64,000 bases of DNA from Alphaproteobacteria bacterium (GCA_018823835.1 JAHJHT010000004.1:186001-250000), one strand, 5' to 3'. Shown: positions 35,608-46,188, numbered from the stretch's first letter. Notes: generated by a model not told the origin, from the letters alone. A program made the numbers and translations.

Positions 35608-37335
35608 ATGCCGCGGACGGGTGCAGCCCGCTACCTGCCGATCCTCGACTGGGGCCGGCGCTACGACGGCGCGATGCTGTCGAGCGACCTGGTGGCGGCG
35701 GTGATCGTGACGGTCATGCTGATTCCGCAGTCGCTGGCCTATGCGATGCTGGCCGGCCTGCCCGCCGAGGTCGGTCTCTACGCCTCGGTGCTGCCGCTGA
35801 TCGCCTACGGCATCTTCGGCACCAGCCGTACGCTGGCGGTCGGCCCGGTCGCCGTGGTGTCGCTGATGACCGCCTCGGCGATCGGCGAAATCGCCGCGCA
35901 GGGCACCGCGACCTATGTCGCGGCCGCGATGCTGCTGGCGCTGATGTCCGGCGTCATGCTGATCGCGATGGGCCTGTTCCGGCTCGGCTTCGTCGCCAAT
36001 TTCCTCAGCCACCCGGTGATCTCCGGCTTCATCACCGCGTCGGGACTGCTGATTGCGGCAAGCCAGCTGAAATACGTACTCGGCATTCCGGCCGGCGGCG
36101 GCACGCTGACCGAAATCTTCGCCGGGCTGGCGGGGACCATCGGCCAGACGAATGGCCCGACGCTGGCCGTCGGGCTCTCGGTGCTGGCCTTCCTCTATTT
36201 CGTGCGGCTTAGGCTGAAGCCGATTCTGGTCGGCACCGGGCTCGCGCCCCGCCTCGCCGACTTTCTGACCAAGGCCGGCCCGGTTCTGGCGGTGGCCGGC
36301 ACGATTTTCGCCACCTCGCTTTTCGACCTCGGCGAGCGCGGCGTCGCGTTGGTCGGCGCCATCCCGCCCGGCCTGCCGGTTCCGGCCGTTCCGGGGCTCG
36401 ATCTCGAACTGATCCGGGCGCTCGCCGTCCCTGCCCTGCTGATCAGCCTGATCGGCTTCGTCGAATCGGTTTCGGTGGCGCAGACGCTTGCGGCCAAGCG
36501 GCGCCAGCGGATCATTCCCGACCAGGAACTGATCGGTCTCGGCGCCGCCAACATCGCCTCGGCGATCTCGTCGGGCTACCCGGTGACGGGCGGCTTCGCC
36601 CGATCGGTGGTGAATTTCGACGCCGGCGCGCAGACGCCTGCAGCCGGCATGTTCACCGCCGTCGGCATTGCCGGCGCGACGCTGTTCCTGACGCCGCTGC
36701 TGGCCGAGCTGCCGCGTGCCACGCTGGCAGCGACAATCATCGTGGCGGTGCTGTCGCTGGTCGATGTCGGCGCAATCCGCCGCGTGTGGACCTATTCGAA
36801 GATCGATTTCTCGGCGATGGCCGCGACCATTCTCGGCACGCTGTTCCTGGGGGTCGAAACCGGTGTGGTGGCGGGCGTGGCTCTGTCGCTCCTGCTTCAC
36901 CTCTACCGGAGCTCGCGGCCGCACATGGCGATCGTCGGCAACGTGCCGGGGACCGAGCATTTCCGCAACGTCGAGCGCCACAGCGTGGTAACCTGCCCGG
37001 AGATACTATCCATCCGGGTCGACGAGAGCCTCTACTTCGCCAACAGCCGCTACCTCGAGGACCGCATCGCCGAACTGACGGCCGACCGGCCGGAGCTGAA
37101 GCATCTGATCCTGATGTGCCCCGCGGTGAACGCCATCGACGCCAGCGCTTTGGAAAGCCTGGAGGAGATCAACCACCGGCTAGGCGCGGCCGGGGTCACG
37201 CTGCACCTGTCGGAGGTGAAGGGTCCGGTGATGGACAGGCTGAAGCGCTCGCACTTCCTGCAAGATCTTTCCGGCGAAGTCTTTCTCAGCCAGTATCAGG
37301 CGGTGCAGAAGCTGAGCGGGCGGCCGCCAGCCTGA
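35608..37335 (+). CDS. SulP-family inorganic anion permease with STAS domain
   Basis: A 575-residue SLC26/SulP transporter. The N-terminal membrane domain (about 1-440) begins PQSLAYAMLAGLPAEVGLYAS (in family: the SulP signature), has GTSRTLAVGPVAVVSLM and the SGYPVTGGFARSVVNFDAGAQTP segment typical of sulfate permeases. A C-terminal STAS domain (about 455-560) has VDESLYFANSRYLED and NAIDASALESLEEI. It lies 14 bases after the DUF6691 gene with AGGGA before the ATG and so seems to extend the bigR operon. Sulfate or sulfite/bicarbonate exchange are possible. Confidence 0.9.
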   Translation: MPRTGAARYLPILDWGRRYDGAMLSSDLVAAVIVTVMLIPQSLAYAMLAGLPAEVGLYASVLPLIAYGIFGTSRTLAVGPVAVVSLMTASAIGEIAAQGTATYVAAAMLLALMSGVMLIAMGLFRLGFVANFLSHPVISGFITASGLLIAASQLKYVLGIPAGGGTLTEIFAGLAGTIGQTNGPTLAVGLSVLAFLYFVRLRLKPILVGTGLAPRLADFLTKAGPVLAVAGTIFATSLFDLGERGVALVGAIPPGLPVPAVPGLDLELIRALAVPALLISLIGFVESVSVAQTLAAKRRQRIIPDQELIGLGAANIASAISSGYPVTGGFARSVVNFDAGAQTPAAGMFTAVGIAGATLFLTPLLAELPRATLAATIIVAVLSLVDVGAIRRVWTYSKIDFSAMAATILGTLFLGVETGVVAGVALSLLLHLYRSSRPHMAIVGNVPGTEHFRNVERHSVVTCPEILSIRVDESLYFANSRYLEDRIAELTADRPELKHLILMCPAVNAIDASALESLEEINHRLGAAGVTLHLSEVKGPVMDRLKRSHFLQDLSGEVFLSQYQAVQKLSGRPPA

Positions 37336-37365
37336 GCCCGGCCAGCGAAACCGCCCTCCCCTTAT

Positions 37366-37752
37366 TCAAAGATTGTGGATGACCGATTTCAGGCGTTCGC
37401 GCACTTCCGTAGCGACCGCGCCCAGCTTGGGGTTAGCGACCGCCTGCATCGAGGCGACGGGATCGACCGCCGAGACCTCGACGCGGTCCTTGTCGAGTTC
37501 CTGGACGACGACGTTGCAAGGCAGCATGGCGCCGATCTTGTCCTCATGCTGCAGCGCCTGGTAGGCGAATTCGGGGTTGCAGGCACCCAGGATGACATAG
37601 GGCCGGAAATCGACGTCGAGCTTCTTCTTAAGCGTGGCCTTTACGTCGATCGTGGTGAGGACGCCGAAGCCCTTGGCCGCAAGAGCGGCCGTGACACGCT
37701 CGACGGCGTCGCTCATGGACGCGTTCAGCACCTTGGTGAAAGTATAGCTCAT
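37366..37752 (-). CDS. DUF302 domain protein
   Basis: A 128-residue soluble DUF302 protein: FTKVLNASMSDAVERVTAAL, then the domain signature VILGACNPEFAYQALQ with Cys, and MLPCNVVVQELDKDRVEVSAVDP. The family is small, widespread and of unknown biochemistry, often beside copper or heavy-metal genes and possibly heme- or metal-binding. It is 41 bases downstream of the Spy-like gene on the same strand and convergent with the SulP gene. Its place in the copper block suggests a stress role. Confidence 0.88.
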   Translation of the reverse strand: MSYTFTKVLNASMSDAVERVTAALAAKGFGVLTTIDVKATLKKKLDVDFRPYVILGACNPEFAYQALQHEDKIGAMLPCNVVVQELDKDRVEVSAVDPVASMQAVANPKLGAVATEVRERLKSVIHNL

Positions 37753-37793
37753 TCTGGCTCCTTTGGCGCGAGCCGACGGTCGCGAATCGGCAC

Positions 37794-38318
37794 CTAGAAG
37801 GCGCCGCAATCGTTTCCGATCAACTCGTCTGCGAGTTTCTTCTGATCGTCGCTTAACGCCGCATAGAGGCCTTCGGTTGCGGGCTTCATGGCCTTGAGGG
37901 ATTCCAGCATGGCTTCCATGCCGGCGATACGGACATCCATGCGTTCGATGGCGGTGCCGGCGGTCATAGTTTCCATCATGCCCTCGTGCATGCCCTGCAT
38001 AGCCTCGACACGATCCTTCACCGCGGTTGCGTAGGCATCCCAAGCCGCAGCCTGGGCATCGCTGATCTCAAGCTCGCTCTTGAGATAGGCGAGGCGACCG
38101 TCGACCATGGCGCCCATTCTCGGGTGGCGTCCCATCATGTGTCGGCCGCCCTGGTCGTCGCTCCAGCCGCGGCCCATCATGCCGCGCCCCATCATGCCCA
38201 TCATGGGACAACCGCCGCCCATCATGCCCATGGGGCCGCGCATGGACTGCGAGTGGGCGGGAAGACTTGCCAGGCCCATGGCGCAAGCAAGAGCAGCGGA
38301 AACGATAAGACGGGTCAT
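37794..38318 (-). CDS. Met-rich Spy/CpxP-like periplasmic protein
   Basis: A 174-residue exported protein. Signal peptide to about residue 23 (SLPAHSQS). The next ~40 residues are rich in Met, Gly and His (MRGPMGMMGGGCPMMG and MMGRGMMGRG), a composition that binds Cu(I). The rest is helical with degenerate LTxxQ motifs (ISDAQAAAWDAY and LSDDQKKLAD), the mark of the Spy/CpxP fold. The gene is divergent from copA across the CueR promoter region and probably a periplasmic copper-binding chaperone or sensor; the exact role is inferred. ATG 38318 follows AAGGAG by several bases. Confidence 0.8.
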   Translation of the reverse strand: MTRLIVSAALACAMGLASLPAHSQSMRGPMGMMGGGCPMMGMMGRGMMGRGWSDDQGGRHMMGRHPRMGAMVDGRLAYLKSELEISDAQAAAWDAYATAVKDRVEAMQGMHEGMMETMTAGTAIERMDVRIAGMEAMLESLKAMKPATEGLYAALSDDQKKLADELIGNDCGAF

Positions 38319-38433
38319 AGGAGGAATCTCCTTTTCCAGTGACAGAAGGGCATGATGGTCCAACCGGCCGTCATGCGCGTTGATCTCAATCAACAACTCC
38401 CGAGCGCCTATGCTGCGACACGGCAAACAGGCC

Positions 38434-38464
38434 TTGACCTTCCAGTGACTGGAAAGTGTAGGCA
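38434..38464 (+). promoter_or_regulatory. CueR-type promoter/operator of copA
   Basis: A -35 hexamer TTGACC (38434-38439) is followed by a 19-base spacer and a weak -10 TAGGCA (38459-38464), the long spacing typical of MerR-family promoters. The spacer holds the dyad ACCTTCC / GGAAAGT (38437-38457, one mismatch), very close to known CueR sites. cueR lies just beyond copA. Confidence 0.8.
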
Positions 38465-38496
38465 GTGATCCTACATTTCGTTCAGAGGATATTCCG

Positions 38497-41007
38497 ATGA
38501 CCAGCCAAGACCACCACCATACTCATTCCGCGGGCTGTTGCGCGAGCAGCGCCAGCGCCGCCGGCAAGGCAGAAGACGTGGTGCGCGACCCGGTCTGCGG
38601 CATGACCGTCGATACCTCGGCCGGAAAGCCAAGCAGCGAGCATGACGGCCATGTCTATCACTTCTGCTGCGAGTCCTGCCGCACGAAATTCCTGAAGGAC
38701 CCCGATGCCTATCTGACCGCGACCGACCCGGTCTGCGGCATGAAGGTCAACCGCGCGACCGCAAAGCATTTTGCCCGCCACGCGGGGCATGGCACCTATT
38801 TCTGCTCGGCCGGCTGCAAGGCCAAATTCGAGGCCGATCCGGAGAAATATGCCGACGGCCCGCCGGCACCGGAGCCGATGCCCGCCGGCACGCAATACAC
38901 CTGCCCGATGCATCCGGAGATCGTCCGCGACGGACCCGGCTCCTGCCCGAAATGCGGCATGGCGCTGGAGCCGATGGGGGTGCCGACCGGCGACGAGGGA
39001 CCGAATCCGGAACTCGTCGATTTCACCCGCCGGCTCTGGGTCAGCGGACTGCTGTCGGTGCCGCTGCTGCTGATCACCATGGGGCCGATGATCGGCCTGC
39101 CCTTCCGCGCCTGGATCGGCGAGCCGACGGCGACCTGGGTCGAGTTCGCGCTGGCGACGCCGGTGGTGCTGTGGGCGGCGATCCCGTTCTTCCACCGCGG
39201 CTTCGAATCGATCGTCAACCGCAGCCCCAACATGTGGACGCTGATCGCCATCGGCGTCGGCACGGCCTATTTCTACAGCGTCTTCGCGACGCTGTTCCCG
39301 GGTGTGTTTCCACATCAGTTCCGCGGCCATGGCGACACGGTGCCGGTCTATTTCGAGGCCTCGGCGGTGATCGTGGCGCTGATCTTCGTCGGCCAGGTGC
39401 TTGAGCTGAAGGCACGCGAACGGACAGGCTCGGCGATCCGCGCGCTGCTCGACCTGGCGCCGAAGACGGCGCGGCGGATCGGTGAGGATGGCACGGAAAC
39501 CGACGTGCCGCTGGAAGACGTGCAGACCGGCGACCGGCTGCGGGTGCGGCCTGGCGAAAGCATTCCGGTCGACGGCAGCGTGACGGAAGGCCGCTCGGCG
39601 GTCGACGAATCCATGCTGTCGGGCGAAGCCGTGCCGGTCGAGAAGACCGAGGGCGACACGGTGACCGGCGGCACGCTGAACAAGAACGGCTCGCTGGTGA
39701 TCAAAGCCGAAAAGGTCGGCGCCGACACGGTGCTGTCGCGCATCGTCGAGATGGTGGCCAAGGCGCAGCGCAGCCGCGCGCCGATCCAGGGCCTGGCCGA
39801 CCGGGTGTCGTTCTACTTCGTTCCGGCCGTGGTGCTGGTGGCCATCATCGCCTTCGTCGCCTGGTGGGCGTTCGGGCCGCAGCCCAGCCTCGTCTTCGCC
39901 ATCGTGTCGGCGGTGTCGGTGCTGATCATCGCCTGTCCCTGCGCGCTGGGGCTGGCGACGCCGATGTCGATCATGACGGCGACCGGACGCGGCGCCCAGG
40001 CCGGCGTGCTGATCAAGGACGCCGAGGCACTGGAACGGTTCGCCACCGTCGACACGCTGATCGTCGACAAGACCGGCACGCTGACCGAGGGCAAGCCGGT
40101 GCTGACCGACGTGGTGGCGGCAGACGGCTTCGACGAGGCGAAAGTGCTGTCGCTGGCCGCAAGCCTCGAGACGGGTTCGGAACATCCGCTGGCCGAGGCG
40201 ATCGTCGATGGCGCAAAGGAACGCGGCGCGGGCGTCGAGAAGGCGGAGGAATTCGACTCCGTCACCGGCAAGGGCGTCGCGGGCAAGGTCGGCGGCGCCA
40301 GCGTGGCGCTCGGCAACCGGGCGATGATGGACGGCCTGGAGGTGGATGTCGGCGCGCTGACCGAACGGGCCGACGCTCTGCGCTCGGAAGGCAAGACGGC
40401 GATGTTCATCTCGGTCGATGGCAAGGCTGCCGGGCTGGTGGCCGTTGCAGACCCGATCAAGGAGACGACCGCCGCGGCGATCCGCGCACTGCACGAGAGC
40501 GGGTTGCGCATCATCATGGCGACCGGCGACAACGAGCGCACAGCGAAGGCCGTGGCCGCCAATCTCGGCATCGACGAGGTGCGCGCCGACATGCTGCCGG
40601 AGAAGAAGAAGCAGCTGGTCGACGAACTGCATGCGGCCGGCGCCAAGGTGGCGATGGCGGGCGACGGCGTCAACGACGCGCCGGCGCTGGCCGCTGCCGA
40701 TGTCGGCATCGCCATGGGCACTGGCGCGGACGTGGCGGTGGAGAGCGCAGGCATCACGCTGCTCAAGGGCGATCTCAACGGCATCGTGAGGGCGCGCACG
40801 CTGGCTCAGGCGACGATCCGCAACATCAAGCAGAACCTGTTCTTCGCGTTCGTCTACAATGCCGTCGGCGTGCCGGTGGCGGCGGGCGTGCTCTACCCGG
40901 TGTTCGGCACGCTGCTGTCGCCGATGATCGCGGCGGCGGCGATGAGCCTGTCCTCGGTGTCGGTGATCGGCAATGCGCTGAGACTGCGGACGCTGGACCT
41001 GAAGTGA
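38497..41007 (+). CDS. copA: Copper-translocating P1B-type ATPase
   Basis: An 836-residue copper exporter at the inner membrane. The cytoplasmic N-terminus is unusual in domain make-up: two YHS domains (DPVCGMTV near 32 and DPVCGMKV near 77, each with a later CxxC pair) and a heavy-metal-binding module (TCPMHPEI...CPKCGMAL near 133-155) in place of CxxC ferredoxin-like HMA domains. The membrane metal motif CPC is Cys480-Cys482, the phosphorylated Asp is in DKTGT at 524, and TGDN and [10 protein letters not shown] complete the P-type set. It pumps Cu(I) out of the cytoplasm. Controlled by the CueR promoter; cueR follows after 13 bases. Confidence 0.93.
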   Translation: MTSQDHHHTHSAGCCASSASAAGKAEDVVRDPVCGMTVDTSAGKPSSEHDGHVYHFCCESCRTKFLKDPDAYLTATDPVCGMKVNRATAKHFARHAGHGTYFCSAGCKAKFEADPEKYADGPPAPEPMPAGTQYTCPMHPEIVRDGPGSCPKCGMALEPMGVPTGDEGPNPELVDFTRRLWVSGLLSVPLLLITMGPMIGLPFRAWIGEPTATWVEFALATPVVLWAAIPFFHRGFESIVNRSPNMWTLIAIGVGTAYFYSVFATLFPGVFPHQFRGHGDTVPVYFEASAVIVALIFVGQVLELKARERTGSAIRALLDLAPKTARRIGEDGTETDVPLEDVQTGDRLRVRPGESIPVDGSVTEGRSAVDESMLSGEAVPVEKTEGDTVTGGTLNKNGSLVIKAEKVGADTVLSRIVEMVAKAQRSRAPIQGLADRVSFYFVPAVVLVAIIAFVAWWAFGPQPSLVFAIVSAVSVLIIACPCALGLATPMSIMTATGRGAQAGVLIKDAEALERFATVDTLIVDKTGTLTEGKPVLTDVVAADGFDEAKVLSLAASLETGSEHPLAEAIVDGAKERGAGVEKAEEFDSVTGKGVAGKVGGASVALGNRAMMDGLEVDVGALTERADALRSEGKTAMFISVDGKAAGLVAVADPIKETTAAAIRALHESGLRIIMATGDNERTAKAVAANLGIDEVRADMLPEKKKQLVDELHAAGAKVAMAGDGVNDAPALAAADVGIAMGTGADVAVESAGITLLKGDLNGIVRARTLAQATIRNIKQNLFFAFVYNAVGVPVAAGVLYPVFGTLLSPMIAAAAMSLSSVSVIGNALRLRTLDLK

Positions 41008-41020
41008 GACGGAGGAAGCG

Positions 41021-41419
41021 ATGAACATCGGCACCGCATCGGAACGCTCCGGCCTGCCACCGAAGACGATCCGCTACTACGAGGACATCGGCCTGATGAA
41101 GGCCGGCCGCGCGGAAAACGGCTACCGCGACTACTCGACCGAAGACGTACACCGGCTGCGCTTCCTGCAGCGCTCGCGCGGCCTCGGCTTCTCGGTCGAG
41201 GAATGCCGGCAATTGCTGTCGCTCTACGACGACAAGGAGCGGGAAAGTGCCGAGGTGAAGGCGATTGCCGAGGCAAAGCTGGCGGAAATCGACCGCAAGC
41301 TGGCCGAGCTGGCGGGCCTGCGCGACACGCTGCAGCACCTGGTGCGCCATTGCCATGGCGACGAGCGGCCGGAATGCCCGATCATGGACGGGCTTTCCGG
41401 CGACCACGCGGCAGCCTGA
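41021..41419 (+). CDS. cueR: Cu(I)-responsive MerR-family activator
   Basis: A 132-residue MerR protein: N-terminal helix-turn-helix IGTASERSGLPPKTIRYYE and wing GLMKAGRAENGYRDYS, then a dimerisation helix, and a metal loop with cysteines at CHGDERPEC, the two-Cys pattern of CueR that binds Cu(I) tightly (C-x7-C). It twists promoters with 19-base spacers such as that at 38434-38464. It is co-transcribed with copA, so the pair is autoregulated. Confidence 0.9.
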   Translation: MNIGTASERSGLPPKTIRYYEDIGLMKAGRAENGYRDYSTEDVHRLRFLQRSRGLGFSVEECRQLLSLYDDKERESAEVKAIAEAKLAEIDRKLAELAGLRDTLQHLVRHCHGDERPECPIMDGLSGDHAAA

Positions 41420-41566
41420 GGGGCGAGCGGCGAGCATGCGGATGGAGCAGGCCGGCCCGCCAGTCGTGCGCTGGCCAACAAAATTACTTCATCCTTAAAA
41501 TATAGGGTTTGCAACAGCTCCCGTTTTGGGCACTTTGAGCGCCTGAAACCAATGGGAGAGACCTGT

Positions 41567-42709
41567 ATGAAACCTCTTTTTGCAGCTGCCGCGCTCGCTC
41601 TCGGGCTTAGCGTGTCAGGCCTGGCCTTCGCCGAACCGGTCAAGGTCGGAATGATCACGACGCTTTCGGGCGGCGGCGCCGGACTTGGCACCGACGTGCG
41701 CGACGGTTTCATGCTGTCGCTGAAAATGTCTGGCAACAAGGACATTGAGGTCATTACCGAAGACGACGCGATGAAGCCGGAAATCGCCGTGCAGATCGCC
41801 GACAAGATGATCCAGAGCGACAAGGTCGACGTGCTGACCGGCATCATCTGGTCGAATCTCGCCATGGCCGTGGTGCCGAGCGTGTTGGCCCAGGGCAAGT
41901 TCTACCTGTCGCCCAATGCTGGCCCCTCGCCGCTCGCCGGCGAGAAGTGCGATAAGAACTATTTCAACGTCGCATACCAGAACGACAATTTCCATGAAGC
42001 TGCCGGCAACTATGCCGAGAAGCAGGGCATCAAGAAGATGTTCATCATGGCGCCGAACTACCCGGCCGGCACGGATTCGCTAAACGGCTTCAAGCGCTTC
42101 TACAAGGGTGAACTGGTCGGCGAGGTCTATACCAAGCTCGGCCAGACCGACTACGCCGCCGAGATCGCGCAGATCCGCGCCTCGGGCGCCGACTCGGTGT
42201 TCTTCTTCCTGCCGGGCGGCATGGGCATCGCCTTCATGAAGCAGTACGCGCAGTCGGGCGTCGAGATCCCGGTCATGGGACCCGGCTTCTCCTTCTCCCA
42301 GGACGTGCTCGGCGCCATGGGCGACGCCGCACTCGGCGCCAAGAACACGGCTTCATGGTCGCCGGACCTCAACAATCCGAAGAACAAGGAGTTCGTCGCG
42401 GCCTTCAAGGCCGAGTACAACCGCCTGCCCTCGATCTACGCGGCGCAGGGTTTCGACACGGCGAGCCTGATCGCTTCGGCTGCGGCCAAGGCCGACGTCA
42501 AGGACGCCGACGCCTTCCGCGCAGCGCTCGAGGCCGCCGAGTTCGACTCGGTGCGCGGCAAGTTCGCCTTCAACACCAACCATCACCCGATCCAGGACTT
42601 CTTCGTCCGCGAGGTGATCAAGGATGCCGACGGCGTGATGACCAACAAGATCGCGGCGACCAGCTTCGTCGATCACGAAGACGCCTACGCCAAAGACTGC
42701 AAGATGTAG
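41567..42709 (+). CDS. Branched-chain amino-acid-type ABC transporter substrate-binding protein
   Basis: A 380-residue periplasmic binding protein (LivK/type I fold). The signal peptide is cleaved after GLAFAEP; the mature protein begins VKVGMITTLSGGGAGLGTDVRDGFMLSLK. The hinge signature NDNFHEAAGNYAEKQGIKK and AAQGFDTASLIASAAAK fits the ABC-type urea/branched-chain/aromatic receptors. ATG 41567 follows GGGAGAG. It is the first gene of a livKHMGF-type operon; the ligand cannot be decided, as these receptors bind amino acids, amides, aromatic acids and others. Confidence 0.88.
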   Translation: MKPLFAAAALALGLSVSGLAFAEPVKVGMITTLSGGGAGLGTDVRDGFMLSLKMSGNKDIEVITEDDAMKPEIAVQIADKMIQSDKVDVLTGIIWSNLAMAVVPSVLAQGKFYLSPNAGPSPLAGEKCDKNYFNVAYQNDNFHEAAGNYAEKQGIKKMFIMAPNYPAGTDSLNGFKRFYKGELVGEVYTKLGQTDYAAEIAQIRASGADSVFFFLPGGMGIAFMKQYAQSGVEIPVMGPGFSFSQDVLGAMGDAALGAKNTASWSPDLNNPKNKEFVAAFKAEYNRLPSIYAAQGFDTASLIASAAAKADVKDADAFRAALEAAEFDSVRGKFAFNTNHHPIQDFFVREVIKDADGVMTNKIAATSFVDHEDAYAKDCKM

Positions 42710-42740
42710 CAGTCGAAAGGCGGCAAATGCTGCCGAACGT

Positions 42741-42770
42741 CGGGAGGCGGCCTCGTCGGGCCGCCTCCCG
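42741..42770 (+). other. Strong hairpin between receptor and permease genes
   Basis: Twelve-base perfect arms CGGGAGGCGGCC and GGCCGCCTCCCG around TCGTCG, 31 bases after the receptor stop. No T-run follows. Such hairpins typically stabilise the 5' receptor mRNA so that it is made in excess over the membrane subunits. Confidence 0.6.
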
Positions 42771-42845
42771 GGCGACCACCAATCCGTCAATCCAGGCAAA
42801 GACCTGGACCGCTGTTCCCCAGTGATCGGACGACTGTAATCCCAC

Positions 42846-43766
42846 GTGCAAACCGCCCTCTTCATCGAGCAACTGCTCAACGGAATACAGTTCGGCGTGA
42901 TGCTGTTCCTGATGGCGGCCGGGCTGACGCTGATCTTCGGCGTCATGGGGCTGATCAACCTGGCGCACGGCTCGCTCTACATGGTCGGCGCCTTCGCCTG
43001 CGCAAGCGTCGCGGCGGCGACCGGCTCGTTCTGGCTCGGCCTCGTGGCGAGCCTCGCCGCCGCCGCAGCGGCCGGCGCCATCGTCGAGGTGACGGTGATC
43101 CGGCGGCTCTACGAGCGCGACCATCTCGACCAGGTGCTGGCCACCTTCGCGCTGATCCTGATCTTCTCGGAAGGCACGCGCTGGCTGTTCGGCTCCTTCC
43201 CGCTCTATCTCAACATTCCGTCGCTGCTACAGGGGGCGGTGGCGCTGCCGGGCGGCGTGCACTACCCGCTCTACCGGCTGGCGATCATCGGCGTCGGGCT
43301 CGGCGTGGCGCTCGGCCTCTATCTGCTGATCGGCCGGACGCGGCTCGGCATGCGCATCAGGGCCGGCGAATCCGACCGCGAGATGATCGGCGCGCTCGGC
43401 GTCGACATCTCGACGCTCTACACGGTGGTCTTCGCGCTCGGCGCGGCATTGGCGGGGCTCGCCGGCGCCATGGTGGGTGCGCTGCAATCGGTCGAAGTCG
43501 GCATGGGCGAGCCGGTGCTGATCCTCGCCTTCGTGGTCATCGTCATCGGCGGCATCGGCTCGATCAAGGGCGCCTTCGTCGGCGCACTGCTGGTCGGCAT
43601 CACCGACACGATGGGACGTTTCCTGCTACCCGGCATGCTGGCGGCGGTGATCGGCCCGGCCAAGGCGTCGGGCATCGGCGCGGCACTCGCCTCGATGCTG
43701 ATCTATATCGTCATGGCGCTGATCCTCGCCTTCCGGCCCAAGGGCCTGTTCGCGGCGCAGGGCTGA
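42846..43766 (+). CDS. LivH-type ABC transporter permease
   Basis: A 306-residue inner-membrane permease with about eight helices. The start LNGIQFGVMLFLMAAGLTLIFGVMGLINLAHG (read in short pieces) is the LivH signature, and the EAA-like segment RAGESDREMIGALGVDISTLY docks the ATPases. The start is GTG at 42846, 136 bases after the receptor gene. It pairs with the next permease to form the channel; both are followed by two ATPase genes. Confidence 0.92.
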   Translation: MQTALFIEQLLNGIQFGVMLFLMAAGLTLIFGVMGLINLAHGSLYMVGAFACASVAAATGSFWLGLVASLAAAAAAGAIVEVTVIRRLYERDHLDQVLATFALILIFSEGTRWLFGSFPLYLNIPSLLQGAVALPGGVHYPLYRLAIIGVGLGVALGLYLLIGRTRLGMRIRAGESDREMIGALGVDISTLYTVVFALGAALAGLAGAMVGALQSVEVGMGEPVLILAFVVIVIGGIGSIKGAFVGALLVGITDTMGRFLLPGMLAAVIGPAKASGIGAALASMLIYIVMALILAFRPKGLFAAQG

Positions 43767-43768
43767 GC

Positions 43769-44749
43769 ATGACGCGCGAAACGGTCCTCAACGCCATCCT
43801 CGCCCTGCTGCTGCTGGCGCTGCCCTTCGCGGCGATCGAGGCGGGCGAACCCTTCTACGTGACACTCGCCACCCGCATGGCGGTGCTGGCGCTTGCCGCC
43901 GCCGGCCTGAACCTCGCGCTCGGCTTCGGCGGGCTGGTGTCTTTCGGACACGCCGCCTTCTTCGGCATCGGCGGCTATGCGGCGGGCATTCTCGCCGCGC
44001 ACGCCTTCAACGCCGAACCGCTGATGACCTGGCCTTTCGAGATCGGCGGCAGCGACCAGATGCCCGTCATCTGGCTGGTAGCCGCGCTCGCCTGCGGGGT
44101 CGTGGCGCTGCCGATCGGCGCGATTAGCCTGAGGACCAGTGGCGTCTATTTCATCATGATCACGCTCGCCTTCGCGCAGATGATTTTCTACTTCGCCATC
44201 TCCTGGCCCTCCTATGGCGGGCAGGACGGGCTGTCGATCACGCTGCGCAACGGCTTTCCCGGCCTCAACACCATGGTGCCGACGAGCTTCTTCCTGGTCT
44301 GCTACGGGTTGCTGATGGCGGCGCTGCTCTTGAGCTGGCGGCTGCGCGACTCGCGCTTCGGCGCAGCGCTCCAGGCGGCGCGCCAGAACGAGGCGCGGGT
44401 GGCGGCGGTCGGCATCGATCCGCTGAAGATCAGGCTCGCCGCCTTCGTCATCTCGGCGATGATAACCGGCATTGCCGGCGCACTGTTCGCCGACCTCACC
44501 CGCTTCGTCAGCCCGTCGATGCTGTCCTGGCAGATGTCGGGCGAACTGATCGTGCTGATCATCCTCGGCGGCACCGGGCGGCTGTTCGGGCCGGTGGCCG
44601 GCGCCATCCTCTTCGTCATGCTGGAATTCGTGCTCGGCGGCATGACCGACCGCTGGCAGTTCTTCCTCGGGCTGATCCTGCTCGGCGTCGTGCTGTTCGC
44701 CCGCGGCGGCGTGGTCGGGCTGATCGCGGGGAGGCCGCGGCATGGCTGA
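43769..44749 (+). CDS. LivM-type ABC transporter permease
   Basis: A 326-residue permease starting two bases after livH. It has the LivM hallmark GFGGLVSFGHAAFFGIGGYAAG and the EAA loop AARQNEARVAAVGIDPLKIRLAAF. About nine to ten membrane helices are expected. Its last eight bases overlap the LivG ATG, indicating coupled translation. Partner of the LivH-type permease at 42846. Confidence 0.92.
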   Translation: MTRETVLNAILALLLLALPFAAIEAGEPFYVTLATRMAVLALAAAGLNLALGFGGLVSFGHAAFFGIGGYAAGILAAHAFNAEPLMTWPFEIGGSDQMPVIWLVAALACGVVALPIGAISLRTSGVYFIMITLAFAQMIFYFAISWPSYGGQDGLSITLRNGFPGLNTMVPTSFFLVCYGLLMAALLLSWRLRDSRFGAALQAARQNEARVAAVGIDPLKIRLAAFVISAMITGIAGALFADLTRFVSPSMLSWQMSGELIVLIILGGTGRLFGPVAGAILFVMLEFVLGGMTDRWQFFLGLILLGVVLFARGGVVGLIAGRPRHG

Positions 44750-45487
44750 ACCGGTGCTCGACATCAGTCATCTGTCGAAGAGCTTCGGCGCGCTGAAGGC
44801 GACCGACGATGTCAGCCTCGACCTCAGGCCCGGCGAAATCCACGCGCTGATCGGGCCGAACGGCGCCGGCAAGACGACGCTGATGCAGCAGATCTCCGGC
44901 ATATTGAAGCCGTCGGCCGGCACGATCCGTTTCCTCGGCGAGGACATTGGCGGGCTCGGCGTCGCGGAACGGGCGCGCCGCGGGCTCGGCCGGACCTTCC
45001 AGATCTCGTCGCTGACGCCGGAATTCTCGGCGCTGCGCAACGTCATGCTGGCGGTGCAGGCAAGACAGGGCTCGAGCTTCCGCTTCTTCGCCAACGTGAT
45101 GCAGGACAACCGCCTGACCGGGCCGGCGATGCAGGCGCTGGAGCGCACGGGACTTGCCGGACGTGCCGACGTTACGGCTGCGGAACTGTCGCACGGCGAG
45201 CGGCGGCAACTCGAGATCGCCATTGCGCTGGCGCTGGGCTCCAAGGCGTTCCTGCTCGACGAGCCCATGGCCGGCATGGACCCGGAGGGCGCCAAGGCGC
45301 TGACCGGCTTTCTCGACGGGCTGCGCGCCGAGGCGCCGATCCTACTCGTCGAGCACGACATGGACGCGGTGTTCGCGCTGGCCGACCGGGTGACGGTGCT
45401 GGTCTACGGGCGCGTCATCGCCAGCGGCAGCGTCGCCGACATCCGCGGCGACGCTGCAGTGCGCGCCGCCTATCTCGGGGAGCCGCA

Positions 45488-45491
<4 letters not shown>
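44742..45491 (+). CDS. LivG-type ABC transporter ATPase
   Basis: A 249-residue ATPase. Walker A GPNGAGKTT near residue 38, signature LSHGERRQLEIA near 150 (LSHGE form typical of LivG), Walker B FLLDEPMAGMD and switch VEHDMD. It lacks a regulatory C-terminal domain. It overlaps livM by eight bases and LivF by four (ATGA, 45488-45491), so subunit ratios are held by coupling. Confidence 0.92.
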
Positions 45492-46174
<683 letters not shown>

Positions 46175-46188
46175 CGCGCAGGCACGCT

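Noticed and set aside
35329-36981. A 550-codon minus-strand frame opposite the SulP gene
   Set aside because: Shadow of a membrane transporter with clear family motifs; the sequence is charged and repetitive without homology-like content.
38482-41034. An 850-codon minus-strand frame opposite copA
   Set aside because: copA has all P-type ATPase motifs on the + strand; the opposite frame shows only Arg/His/Gln-rich shadow sequence.
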